This document shows, piece after piece, positions 24,658 through 34,983 of a stretch of DNA of 64,000 nt. Below the pieces are notes generated by a model. That model worked only from the letters and a program-made list of their open reading frames with translations, made no database searches and was not told where the DNA came from. The stretch covers positions 4,986,691-5,050,690 of the forward strand of contig NC_020176.2 in assembly GCF_000224145.3 (NCBI RefSeq), in the 5' to 3' direction. Positions within the stretch are counted from its first letter, which is position 1. Every line of letters starts with the position of its first letter. The translations under genes were made by a program, and so were the position numbers. Origin of the DNA: Ciona intestinalis. Taxonomy: Eukaryota; Chordata; Ascidiacea; Phlebobranchia; Cionidae.

Positions 24658-25419
24658 TTATTTTGCTTGTCCTTGGGCAGCGACAGCAGCCATAGCTTTA
24701 TCAACTGTTTCCTTGTCACCCAGGAACTGCATTGAAACTATCGGTTTCATGTTTTCATCCAGTTTATAATAGAAAGGGATTCCTGTAGGTATGTTAAGTG
24801 CCATAATCCTTTCATTTGACATGTCATCTAAATACTTGACAATCCCACGAAGACTGTTGCCATGAGCTGCTATAATAACCTTCTTCCCAGCTTTAATGCT
24901 CGGCACAATTTCATCATTCCAGTAAGGTAAGGTTCTTTTAATAGTAAGTTCCAAACTCTCACATTTTGGCATGTCTGCTGGGTCTACATCTTTGTATCTC
25001 TCATCTTTGTTTATGTTGTCATAATACTTGTGTCCTGGCTACATTTCTGGGGGTGGGACATCAAAACTTCGACGCCATAAATGTACTTGCTCTGCACCGT
25101 ATTTCTTGGCAGTTTCACTTTTATTCAGCCCAGTTAAACCACCGTAATGACGCTCATTTAAACGCCATGTCTTCTTAACAGGTAGGTCTTTCGCGTCCAA
25201 GGCGCACAGAACAGAATCTAAAGTGTCCTGTGCCCGTGATAGTACCGATGTATACGCTAAATCAAAGGTATACCCTCCGTCCTTTAGAGCTTTTCCAGCA
25301 GATTTCGCTTCTTCTTTCCCTTTATCACTTAATTGTGCATCGTACCACCCGGTAAAGAAGTTTGCCTTGTTCCATTCGCTTTCACCATGCCGAACCATTA
25401 CTACGGTGTATTCAATCAT
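24658..25419 (-). CDS. PGAM: 2,3-bisphosphoglycerate-dependent phosphoglycerate mutase, with in-frame TAG
   Basis: Glycolytic enzyme interconverting 3- and 2-phosphoglycerate in the cytosol. The single uninterrupted frame is 254 codons including the final TAA, the family's usual length (about 254 aa). Catalytic features are intact: phosphohistidine motif [34 protein letters not shown], and AAHGNSLRG with the second active-site His, ending [10 protein letters not shown]. Codon 127 (25041-25039) is TAG, in the sequence PPPEM-stop-PGHKYY, where relatives have a charged or polar residue. Taken literally the product stops at 126 aa and lacks half the active site. Flanking frame and conservation on both sides argue for a recent substitution, a sequencing error, or readthrough rather than an old pseudogene. 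There is no intron, so a retrocopy is also possible. Confidence 0.85.
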
Positions 25420-26645
25420 TTTTAGTTGTACAAATGAAACCTTTGGTAAAGTAAAATACTCTCAACGTACCGTACACACTGAAGTCTGTGTCTAAGGTAC
25501 TGCGTACATGACTCTGCACACAAACCTAGCAGCAAAAAAGGTTAAATTTTTCAGGCGTGTCAATAAAAAAAATTGCACAGGTCATAATACAAAACTGGAA
25601 ACTAATTAGAATAATATAAATGTTTAAACATTTAGGATCGTAATAAACTTTTCTTAAATGTTTTGTTATTTTGATCCCCAGATAATAATTGAAAAACTGC
25701 AAGCGCGCCGTCAGTGGCGTTAAATTAACGCCCCACGTTTCGAGTTCTTTCTTTTCCTTTCTACAAAAACTTTTGTGGCATCATCGTTTCGTGTCTAACC
25801 TGACTTAAATGTAAGTTATTATGCTATAATATATTAGTTTTTGCATGTTATATTATGCGTAATACTACACATACGTTTTTGAGACTTTTTTACCGTCAAA
25901 AATGGGGAAAATCGACGGCCGCTTTTTTGCAAATTCAAAATGGCGGAATGAACACTATATTGATTTAAAGGAATTAGAAAGACACTTTACACGTTTCATC
26001 TACATACTCTGCTTTTTGAAAATGTTTATGTGTATGTAAATTACATGTTAGTGCAAATAAAACCTTTAAGTATGACTACAATATTCCGAAGTTTATTTTT
26101 AGTGAAATTGACATAGTTTTACCTCTAAGTTAAAATTAGGTTCACATTTATCACGAACATCAATCTTGAAATGTAGGCTCATGGTAAAACGTCATTTGTT
26201 ACATGTGACCCTAATAAATAATTAATTTTGCTGACATGTTAAAATAGTTCCTGCACAGGTCATTTATATTGCCAAATAAACCTTACTAAATGGTTGCAAA
26301 TAATTAGCAAATAACCTAAGTTACGGGTAAAATTGTTTAAAAAATGTTATTGGTGCAAAAGTAAACTTTCACATAAGAGATCCGAGGGTAACATGTTAAC
26401 TAAAATGAAAAACACTCTGTTTAAATAATGAGATTTAAACACCTTTTATTTCGTGTTTTTTTGGCTAAAAGATAAGTAAAAATGTAAAAAAAAACATTCT
26501 ATAAGAAAGCTGGTATTTCTGTTGGCAGTATCAGTTTTTATGGGAGAATCCATATTTTTCGCTACGATTATAAATACTAGGATATCAACCATATTATAAA
26601 GATAAAGAGTAATGTCTATATACTGACTGACTTTATACACCCAGC
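25420..26645. other. Intergenic region between divergent PGAM and RPLP2
   Basis: AT-rich, about 1.2 kb, no exon seen. It must contain both promoters. An 'aaaatggcgga' YY1-like motif lies near 25936. The RPLP2 start is preceded directly by 'acacccag|c', an acceptor-like end, so a non-coding first exon or leader addition is possible. Confidence 0.5.
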
Positions 26646-28094
26646 ATGCGTTACGTGGCTGCTTATCTACTCGCCGCACTCGGTGGAAACGAAAGTCCGT
26701 CGTCCAGCGATATCAAAAATATCTTGGGCAGCGTCGGCATCGACGTAGATGATGATAAACTTAACATGGTCATCAAGGAGTTGAAGGGAAAGAACTTGGA
26801 AGAAGTGATTGCTGCAGGTGAGAGTGGGGAGTGTATGGTCAAATGTGTTTTAAGCTGGAGATGACTCACTACCCAAAATAAAAGGAAGTAGGAAATAATA
26901 GAAAATAAAAGTTGTTAAATACCAATTTCACTGATGTAGTTGCATTCCTTTGTTGGGATGGTAAAAGTCCCACAAATGGAAGGTTTTATTGAGAATTCAT
27001 TTGGGGCTAATGGATGCCAGGCTCTTACATGCCGATGATGAAAAAATATCACCATCTTTCGACTGATATTTAGTGATGTTTTCTTCACTTTGACCTGAGG
27101 CATGCTACAAGCCAAGCTCATATTTATAATTTATGTATTCATTTTGATGAATCTCTTTGTTTGGTGCAGACAGTACTTGGTTTAGTAACTGATGTTTGTT
27201 GATGAAGAATTCTATAATTCTTTGGTTAATGCTAAATCTTTGGTGCACCATAGATAGATTTAGGTTTGTTGGGTATTTAGTAACAGTGGTTTATTCTGTT
27301 ATGATGCAAAGGAATTGTCCAACAATACGAGTGTTAGAAAAAGGGTCAATTTTGCCAAACGCATACCACAATTTAAGTTAATCAATTTGTCATTACAGGA
27401 AATGAAAAACTTGCAAGCGTACCATCCGGTGGTGGTGGTGCTGTTGCTGCCTCCGGTGGTGCAGCAGCCGCAGATGAAGGTAAGTCTTTGGGGAGTTAAA
27501 ATGGGGATGCGGAAAACAATGGAGAATAAATTATAAAAGTGCAGGTTTACTGGGATTGAGCTTAAACAAGTTGACTCTTAGTCATGAGCTTTTCAGCTTG
27601 GTTTGGCCTAACAAATCTATAAGCTATATAGATGTCCCCGTTTGGTTACAGTCATCCCTATTTCTCCTTGATTCTTACCCAGTGCATGGATATTTCTCTC
27701 GCACTGCATTTACCTGGAGATACATTATGTCTTCCTTTGCTTGTTGCTTCTCTGTTTGGGAAAGCTGAGCAATTGAAGCAACAAAATAACTAAACCCCTA
27801 AAGAAACTATTGCTTTATTATTTATGAGGTCTGAGTTGGGATTTTCTAGCAATTAATTTTTTAACTGATGTTTCAACCTCTTGATCAGATCATCTTTATA
27901 GTTTGACCTGGTCGTGGTTGTTTGGCAACTTTATTTACTATGTTATAACTTAGCCCCGCTGTATTTACTAAGTACCAAGCTGGTTTTTACCCTAATATTT
28001 ATCTTTTAATACTCCAGCCCCCAAAGAAGAGGCAAAGAAAGAGGAATCTGAAGAAGAGTCCGATGACGACATGGGATTCGGGTTGTTTGATTAA
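26646..28094 (+). CDS. RPLP2: 60S acidic ribosomal protein P2 (3 exons)
   Basis: P2 forms P1/P2 heterodimers on the ribosomal stalk and helps recruit elongation factors. Exons are 26646-26817, 27399-27479 and 28018-28094, phases 1/1, giving 109 aa, typical for P2 (about 110-115). The N-terminus MRYVAAYLLAALGG, then SDIKNILGSVGI and LNMVIKELKGKNLEEVIAAG, is diagnostic of P2 rather than P1. Exon 2 encodes the Gly/Ala hinge and exon 3 the acidic tail ending [11 protein letters not shown], the same tail as P0 at 4286-4429. AATAAA follows at 28106-28111. It converges with COX5A. Confidence 0.96.
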
Positions 28095-28105
28095 GTTGTA
28101 AAACT

Positions 28106-28111
28106 AATAAA
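28106..28111 (+). terminator. RPLP2 polyadenylation signal
   Basis: AATAAA 12 bp after the stop codon. The 3' UTR is very short, as is common for ribosomal protein genes. Confidence 0.75.
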
Positions 28112-28802
28112 GAATCCTCTACGAAACAATGTTGTTTATTTGGCTTGTCTGGTTTAGAAGTTATAACATGTGTGTTTTTTTAATTCATATTATGTAACCT
28201 GCTTTGGGTAAAGTTGCCTTTGGAGTTTTTCTTTGGAAATCATTTGTGACCACTCGATCTGAGCAGATGCGAGTACATCTAGCTTTTATCTAAATGGCCA
28301 ACAACGAGCAGCCAGTGAATAAGATTCCTGTCACGGCAGCACTGAGCGAGCTAGTAGTGTCTTTGTTTGGCTGTAGTCAGGTACAGTATGAAACCAGATT
28401 CCAGGGAAGTCTTCCCAACTTGTTAGTTTGTTCGCATGCAGTCAAAATGTTGTTAGGGTTAATTTGTCATATGGAACTTTTAAAAAAACATTTGTGGTGG
28501 CGATATACCTCTTAAACTTAGAGGCAGCATTGCTGTTATTAAAGTTACGTTCATTTTTTTTAAGCTTGTGTAAATTAGTTTCAAAAAATATTTGGCTAGA
28601 AGAACATATGTTGTGTGATAGAAAGGAGAGTCAGTTCTGTGACAATAGTAGTAAATCAGTAATGTCTAGTTTCTCACATTTGTTGTTGTAACACCTTTTA
28701 TACCTGTTCTAATTTGAACAATGTTCTTAATCTGAACGATAATCCTGTATGCATATTCTATACCGCGTCCCAAACACCTTGTACATTCAAACAATACCAG
28801 GT

Positions 28803-28808
28803 TTTATT
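28803..28808 (-). terminator. COX5A polyadenylation signal
   Basis: AATAAA on the minus strand about 75 bp past the COX5A stop. Confidence 0.6.
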
Positions 28809-28882
28809 TCTAAAATATTGGAACAAGTGATATTCAATCCAGGTGCAGATATGAACTGCCATAATTAACTTAATATAAAGAT

Positions 28883-30036
28883 TTAATCCAGAACTTGGTC
28901 AAGACCATATTCTTCAACTGTTTTAAGACCAAGGTCATCAAGGGAAGGCCGGAGTTCTTGGACGATGTAATCATAGATGTCTTGTCTGTCGTCACATTTG
29001 TTCTGGATAGGACAGGAAGTTATATTGTGGTATTGGGGGTTTTGAGGTATTCGTGTAATTCAATTGTTTTTATAGTATTGGTTTAAGGGTTAATGAGATA
29101 TGACATGTGTGTAATTTAAGGTTGGCTAATTATTTGGATTCTTTATTAAAAACAAAAAGGAAGCTACAAAGAAACAGAATTTTGTTACTCTATAGCAAAG
29201 CTGATGGTTCATGAAACATTATATTCTTGCTTTCCTAGGCGTTACGTTTATTGCAATAAGCCCCTGATGAAAATGACCCAAATAATAGGACTTGGGTTGG
29301 CCAAAAACTTTGCTAAAGATCAAAAATACAACGAGCCTACCTTAACCATTTCCAAGACTCTCATAGCCAGTGGTAGGTTGTTTATTCTTCTGCAAGCATA
29401 AAGTGCAGCTTGTACGATGGCTGGTTCTGGTACAGAATCTTCTTGGTACAAATTCATGAAACCAATTTTGAAAATGACATAATCAAGATCCTGAGAAAAG
29501 TGACGTCAAATATACATGGAATATTATGTTTAAAAGTTGAAAGATATATTCAGGTTTCTGTCAGTTAATTTTTGGGTACAAGTGTACAATCTTAATCTGC
29601 CATAAACAAAAAACAAAAAAAGGTAACAAATTACAGATTAGTAGTTGTGTACAGTGTGGATTGTTCAGTAGCATTTTTTTAACAAACTGTATCCCTCATA
29701 AAAACATTGTATCATCTAGATTGTTTACCTTTCTTTCAAAGAAAGATATCCATGCTGCTGTGTGTTCTTCATCTGTAACTGCAACGGCTGAAGAGCTGTA
29801 TTTCTTCACAGATAGTGGAGTGAATGAAACTGAAAAATAAGAAATTAAACCCAATGTACAGTAAACAAAAATGGAACAGTGTTTAACCAAAAATTACTCA
29901 AAATGCTAACTTTTTAAACATAATTTTAGTGAATAAAAACCCATGTAATACCTGCTTGTTTTGGCACAACTTTGGCGGAAACTATTTGATTAAATCTTGT
30001 TGAAACTTGAGCCAATCTAAGTACAGATCGAAACAT
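28883..30036 (-). CDS. COX5A: Cytochrome c oxidase subunit 5A (4 exons)
   Basis: Nuclear-encoded, matrix-facing subunit of respiratory complex IV. Exons on the minus strand: 30036-29952, 29829-29729, 29490-29341 and 29002-28883; all phases agree, giving 151 aa (family about 150). Exon 1 encodes a basic, Arg/Ser-rich mitochondrial presequence starting MFRSVLRLAQVSTRFNQ. The mature part shows TDEEHTAAWISFFERK, VPEPAIVQAALYACRRIN, LAMRVLEMVK and IYDYIVQELRPSLDDLG, ending GLDQVLD. These are the conserved COX5A blocks in order. It is divergent from TMEM98 and convergent with RPLP2. Confidence 0.95.
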
Positions 30037-31446
30037 ATTGCTCTCTTTAATATAACGTGCGTAACGACCAAAAAAACTTAAACTTCAAGACGAAATTATG
30101 TGGTAAATGATTAGGAAGCTAATATAAATGGAAAAAATAATTTAAAACGATTAAAATAAACTTTAAACTGCTCTAAATACGGCTGACCTTCGCTAAAAAT
30201 TGTTTAATTTCTGCAGTGCGAACGTACAGGTTAAAATAGGCAGTGGTTACGTAAGTAAAACTCCTTTTTTAATTTTTGTAAATGTTTTCTTTTAAATACA
30301 ATAAAAGTTTACAAATACTTTACAATTAAATCAAATATCATTTTGGACTAACGCATTTGACAGTAAATATAGTTTTTGTTGTTTATTTAAACAAATATTA
30401 GTTATTTATTTTTAATCGGTCAACACTGAATATTGAAACAGTGTGAATTTTACTGATTTGCCCAAAACCGCAAGAGGGCGGTAAACATCACAATCACGTA
30501 GGCAATGCAAGTGCATGCTACGCAAAAAATGTGCAGAAAATGCAATTTAAACTAAGAATACAACATATTTAAATTCATAATTGTGATAATAATAAAACAT
30601 TTGTATACAAAACCTTCAAACAAAGTACAATAACACATGATTTTATTGTAGTTTTCTTTGACTAGGGCGGAAATAATATTTTAATATAGATTAAAATGCA
30701 AAAAAGAATGTTATGGGATACAGCAACACAAAGCATCGTTAAAATGTTTTATAGATACGATATTTTAGAATAGGAACACATAATTGGCTTACTATATATT
30801 TATGCAAACAGCATTGGCCGTACCAGCCGCCAGCGTGCATAACAAAACATGACGTCACTTTTAATACGTCTGTACTGAAATAGCTTCGTAAAATCTGGAC
30901 TCCGATTGACAGTTGTTTTGCTATGTATTTACTGTTACGTTTTATTTAATAAACTTTCTAGGCGGAAATGAGTATACCTGTTAAATGGTATTTTCATATA
31001 CTGATCAGATAGTTTGTATATAGTACTGTGAGAAAAGATGGAACACCTTCATCGCATAATATCAAATATCCTGATCGTGTTTTAAACAACGGTTTATGTG
31101 AGTCGCGAGGATCAGTTTTATAATTCTTTGAATGTTCTTTGTTTACTATCAAATCGGACAAGAAAACAGAATAACAAGGTGTCCCATCTTTCCCCACCCT
31201 ACCATATAAAGTTAAACGTGTAAGTTTAGGGAGTAATTGAAGTACATGATAGGACAGTTGTGTATATTTTACTTTAAAGGAGTGGTACATTTGTTATTTG
31301 ATCATGGAATCATTCAAATTTTAAATTAATATCCATAAATTAGGTGCTATTTATATATCTTGTTAACTGTAAATTTTAATGTACTTTTTGTAAAAGTTCT
31401 AATTCAAAGCAAAACTAAGTGAATTCTTGCTTTTTCCTTCACAGCC
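30037..31446. other. Intergenic region between divergent COX5A and TMEM98
   Basis: AT-rich, with one MITE copy (31018-31206) and no supported exon. The TMEM98 side ends in a strong acceptor, ttccttcacag at 31434-31444, two bases before the ATG. Confidence 0.55.
31018..31206 (-). mobile_element. MITE-like element, nearly full length
   Basis: 'tatagtactgtgagaaaagatgg' on the left, 'atcgcataatatcaaatatc' and 'tgtttactatcaaatcgg' inside, 'tgtcccatctttccccaccc' on the right. Located in the COX5A/TMEM98 spacer. Confidence 0.85.
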
Positions 31447-32145
31447 ATGGCTATGGAAACAGTTGTTATTGTTGCTGTTAGCATCCTAGGTGTCGTGTTT
31501 GTTGCTTCTCTTGTTACGTTACTGATCATCTGCCGACAGAAATATCGGCTTTGTCGACGACACCATTCCATTCTAAGTGACAACGATGATGATGAAGGTA
31601 GCAGTGAGACTGTTGTGCGAGTCGGGAATAATGCAAATGAAAATCATATTCAGTCAACAATCACATTTGATGACGGGACAATTAGGCATCTACTAGAGAC
31701 CGAAGATTGGGCGAATGATATTCATGGTCTTGTTCCGCACTGTATCGCAATACTGAAGATGTGTAGAGAAGTAACCGAGAAACTAGTCGCGCTCACATTG
31801 GATAGGAAACAAGAAAACGTTCAATCTTCTGACATGGCCATTATTGTAGGGGTGGCGAAACGTATTACACCTCGCGTGGATGACGTTATAAGTTCAATCG
31901 CTCCACCACTTAATCCGATATCCCTTGAATCAAAATGTTCGGCTCTCATCTACTCCGTCCAACACTTAGCTATCCTGGTGCGCAAAGCTTGGCAATCTAC
32001 TGGTTCACTGGAATGGATTGACATAGCGTTTGACACAATGGCCGATCATATGAGGATAATAAGCAGTGCGCGATATTATCCACAAGTCTCTCAACATAAT
32101 AACAAGCCAGATGTGGATGCCAATGCTGAAAGTTCCCAGCTATAA
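31447..32145 (+). CDS. TMEM98: Transmembrane protein 98
   Basis: A single coding exon of 232 aa, close to vertebrate TMEM98 (226 aa). It is a single-pass membrane protein that in vertebrates negatively regulates the MYRF transcription factor and is linked to eye growth; function here is inferred. Residues about 3-28 form the membrane anchor (METVVIVAVSILGVVFVA), followed by a Cys/Arg-rich juxtamembrane stretch. The conserved domain carries HLLETEDWANDIHGLVPHCI, LKMCREVTEKLVALT, VAKRITPRVDDVISS, PPLNPISLESKCSAL and WIDIAFDTMADH. ATG at 31447 (MAMET) was chosen; the next Met is two codons on. The preceding acceptor implies a non-coding first exon or spliced leader. AATAAA occurs at 32241-32246. 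Confidence 0.93.
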   Translation: MAMETVVIVAVSILGVVFVASLVTLLIICRQKYRLCRRHHSILSDNDDDEGSSETVVRVGNNANENHIQSTITFDDGTIRHLLETEDWANDIHGLVPHCIAILKMCREVTEKLVALTLDRKQENVQSSDMAIIVGVAKRITPRVDDVISSIAPPLNPISLESKCSALIYSVQHLAILVRKAWQSTGSLEWIDIAFDTMADHMRIISSARYYPQVSQHNNKPDVDANAESSQL

Positions 32146-34295
32146 GTGAAACCCTTGCATGCACATGTATATACCATATGGTGATTTGATCTACTCCATG
32201 AATTATGGTTATATTACTTCGACCAAAGGTGCCAAACTTTAATAAACGCAAGGGAGCCTGAGATAGCTGGATACGAAATTCCAATAAAAACAAAACTGTA
32301 TAGGCCTAATGCAGTGCAGGAAATTAAGGGTTAGTCTGCCTACCCTGCCACCCCAGGTTTGGTGCCTATGGTTATGATCAGAATGTTTTGACATCAAAAA
32401 TATTTTTCTTTCCATACCCAACATTTTTTAATACTTGGTTTATTCTTCCATGATAAACACCTGAATGCGACATTGGAATGTCAGTACATTGTTGTGCAAG
32501 AAATATATTATACTTGGTAGCAACAATTCCAATATAAACATCTAACTTTGCATAAAAACAGTGTTTAAATAAGTTTGTTAATCAATACTTTATTTGTGTT
32601 AGCAATTGGTGGCTTGGGATTTTTGCGTTTATTTTGTTCTCTGCCTAAATGTGCTTGTTACCCCCATTCATATATTGTTATATTTTGTTAGTGGTAATAT
32701 ATTTTCTACTAAAACGTTTTCATCAAGATTTACATTATAAATAGTTTTTTTTAAGTTCATTTTTAAACTTTTAAAGTAAAGTAGATTTATATATTTGGCA
32801 ATAGTTTTCATATGATGGCCCATCATACTTTCTAGGCTAAATTTTTAATTTAAGTTTTATTTTATGATTCCAAAAAGTTGTGTTCAAAGTAGTTTAAAAA
32901 AATTTGCCAAAGTTTCGCTATTAATGTGCTTAATATTTTGATCACGTCACAATAACGTTGAAAAACACAGGGCTAAGTTTACAAAGATTGTAATTTATTC
33001 CTGGTAGGGCTAAAAGTATAGTGTCAAACAAACGTACTATAGCCTTGGGCGATATAACTTTCACATAGGGCTGTGTTAAACGCAACAACAACATTGTGTG
33101 CCGTTAAGTACCCTCACTAAATATCTCACTTGTTTATCCTCACATGGGGTGGGGCAACTTTATTTATAACACAGTGTCTTATTTTATACACTATGGGCCA
33201 GGGTGCAATTAAATTATTTATTATTATTATGATCATGGTGCAGTTTCCAGTTTATATTTTAATTTGTTTAAAGTTTCTTATTATTAGTATATGGTGCAGT
33301 TATAACTGTTATGTAGCTTCTGTGCTATCTATTTTCACTTTGTGCCTGGCCAACCAACATTGTATTTTATAATTTATAAACCTGGGTATTACTTACATTC
33401 TATTTGAATAAAAGGCTAATAATACCATTTTAGGAAAATATTTCTCACAGAATATAAGTCGTTCAAATTTTTTTGTTGGTTACACTTTTCATAGCGCTTA
33501 GTTTTTTTATAATATCTTGCTTTTAAATCTGTATAGTAACTGTGTATTTTAGTTTAAGAAATCTTGTGCCCTGCAACATATATATTATATATTAAACAGT
33601 ATTTTTACCCATACAATCAAATTCTGTTTGCTGTTAATTTCCTTTCTTTTTTGCTGATTTATTTTAAACTACAACCCACATTATTGCGATTAAAGAGATA
33701 AAAACCTTTTGTTGTTTTTGTGTTATGAAACTATTTAAACAATCCTTCGGTTTATTCTGCATGTAAATTTACGTTTGTTTTGTGTTTTACCTTAAATGCA
33801 AATTAAGACAGTAGTTTTACCTAATTAAAATTACTTTATACCTGATTTGTAGATTTATTGCAGTATTACAATCCTATGTTAAAATTCCATGACTTCTATT
33901 ACACGTACTAAACCTTTGCAATACATTGTTTTAAACTTAAAACATGAATTTTTGTTTTAGATTTTTCACTTTTTCATATATGTACCTTTTTCGCATTGCC
34001 AAATGGATGGCTGTAAATAAAAAAATGCTTTTAAAACCCTGTGTGTATTTAATATTGCCTATTTTTATACAAAAAAAGAGGTTTAGTTTTAATGGTGGTT
34101 TCTTTACTGTTTACAGATAAAAAAAACACGCAATATTGGCAAATTGGCCCAGTTTACAATTTTCCAGGAATATTAGGATCCACCCTGATAGAATAAACAC
34201 TATGCAAATGAATAAGATTTCTCCTGTAGCTACGAAATAGACGACTCCGTTCAATTAAATAGCCATGCACATTAACATATTACTCTATTCCCAAC

Positions 34296-34338
34296 GCAGT
34301 AACTATAAGAGTCTCTGGGTTCGAATCCCGCCACGGTA
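34296..34338 (+). repeat. tRNA-like 3' half (B box)
   Basis: Contains GGGTTCGAATCCC, a good T-arm/B-box match, but no matching acceptor stem or A box upstream, so it is not a functional tRNA. Probably the head of an otherwise decayed SINE. Confidence 0.35.
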
Positions 34339-34461
34339 AGTTCGCTTTAACGTGTGTCTTGTTCATGTATGAACGTAGAGCAAGGGCTTTGTGTTACGTA
34401 TGCTATTGTTGTGTGAGTAAACGGTCACGCCTTTTATCCCTTAGGTTTTACCCTAGCGTGT

Positions 34462-34622
34462 TGTAACGGCTGTTGTTTGGGACATGGTTTTTATTCATTT
34501 TTTTCCATTTGGTACTAAAGAAAAAAAATTACAGAAATTTATAACCATACCCTCACGACTCTTAACGACCGTTGTTAAATATAGGACAGGCATATGCCGC
34601 CTATCATGCGTTCCCCCACAGT
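34462..34622 (+). mobile_element. MITE-like element, degraded
   Basis: Core features 'ccatttggtactaaagaa', 'ttataaccataccctcacga' and 'ccgttgttaaat' with weak termini. Confidence 0.6.
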
Positions 34623-34983
34623 ACTTTATTTATATAACCTATACGCAATTTGAAACAGATATTAAGTTACACGATATCGCTACTTTAAACTACGTGTAAT
34701 TCCCCCACGTATGTTACGACTACGTCCATTACCCCTCGTTGCAGCAGTTACCGCCATAACCTTGATATTGTTACAACGCATACGATCATAACTTGAATAT
34801 CGCCTCCAGCCACGCCACTATATTGATACAGACATCAAAACACAGGGTAACTCGTACCGGTCACCGATGAGACACGGAGGAAGTTAAAGCTTCTGCAACG
34901 TCGCTTCTAGATTATCCATTGTTTCTGCATCCGGCGAGAATACGGTTTCTAGAATTCTGTTTATTGTGGAATATTAATCAAGA

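Larger units (their letters stand above)
32146..34983. other. TMEM98 3' flank and intergenic region
   Basis: Very AT-rich, about 2.8 kb. It contains a degenerate SINE tail near 33124-33200, a tRNA-like 3' half near 34296-34338, and a degraded MITE at about 34462-34622. No coding exon seen. Confidence 0.55.

Noticed and set aside
28294-28380. Short ATG-led ORF (MANNEQPVNKIPVTAALSEL) followed by a GTACAG donor-like site
   Set aside because: It sits between the convergent RPLP2 and COX5A 3' ends, next to a decayed SINE piece, with no partner exon in the same frame. Not supported as a gene.
34296-34338. Possible tRNA gene with GGTTCGAATCC
   Set aside because: No acceptor-stem partner or A box at the right distance. 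Better explained as a SINE head relic.
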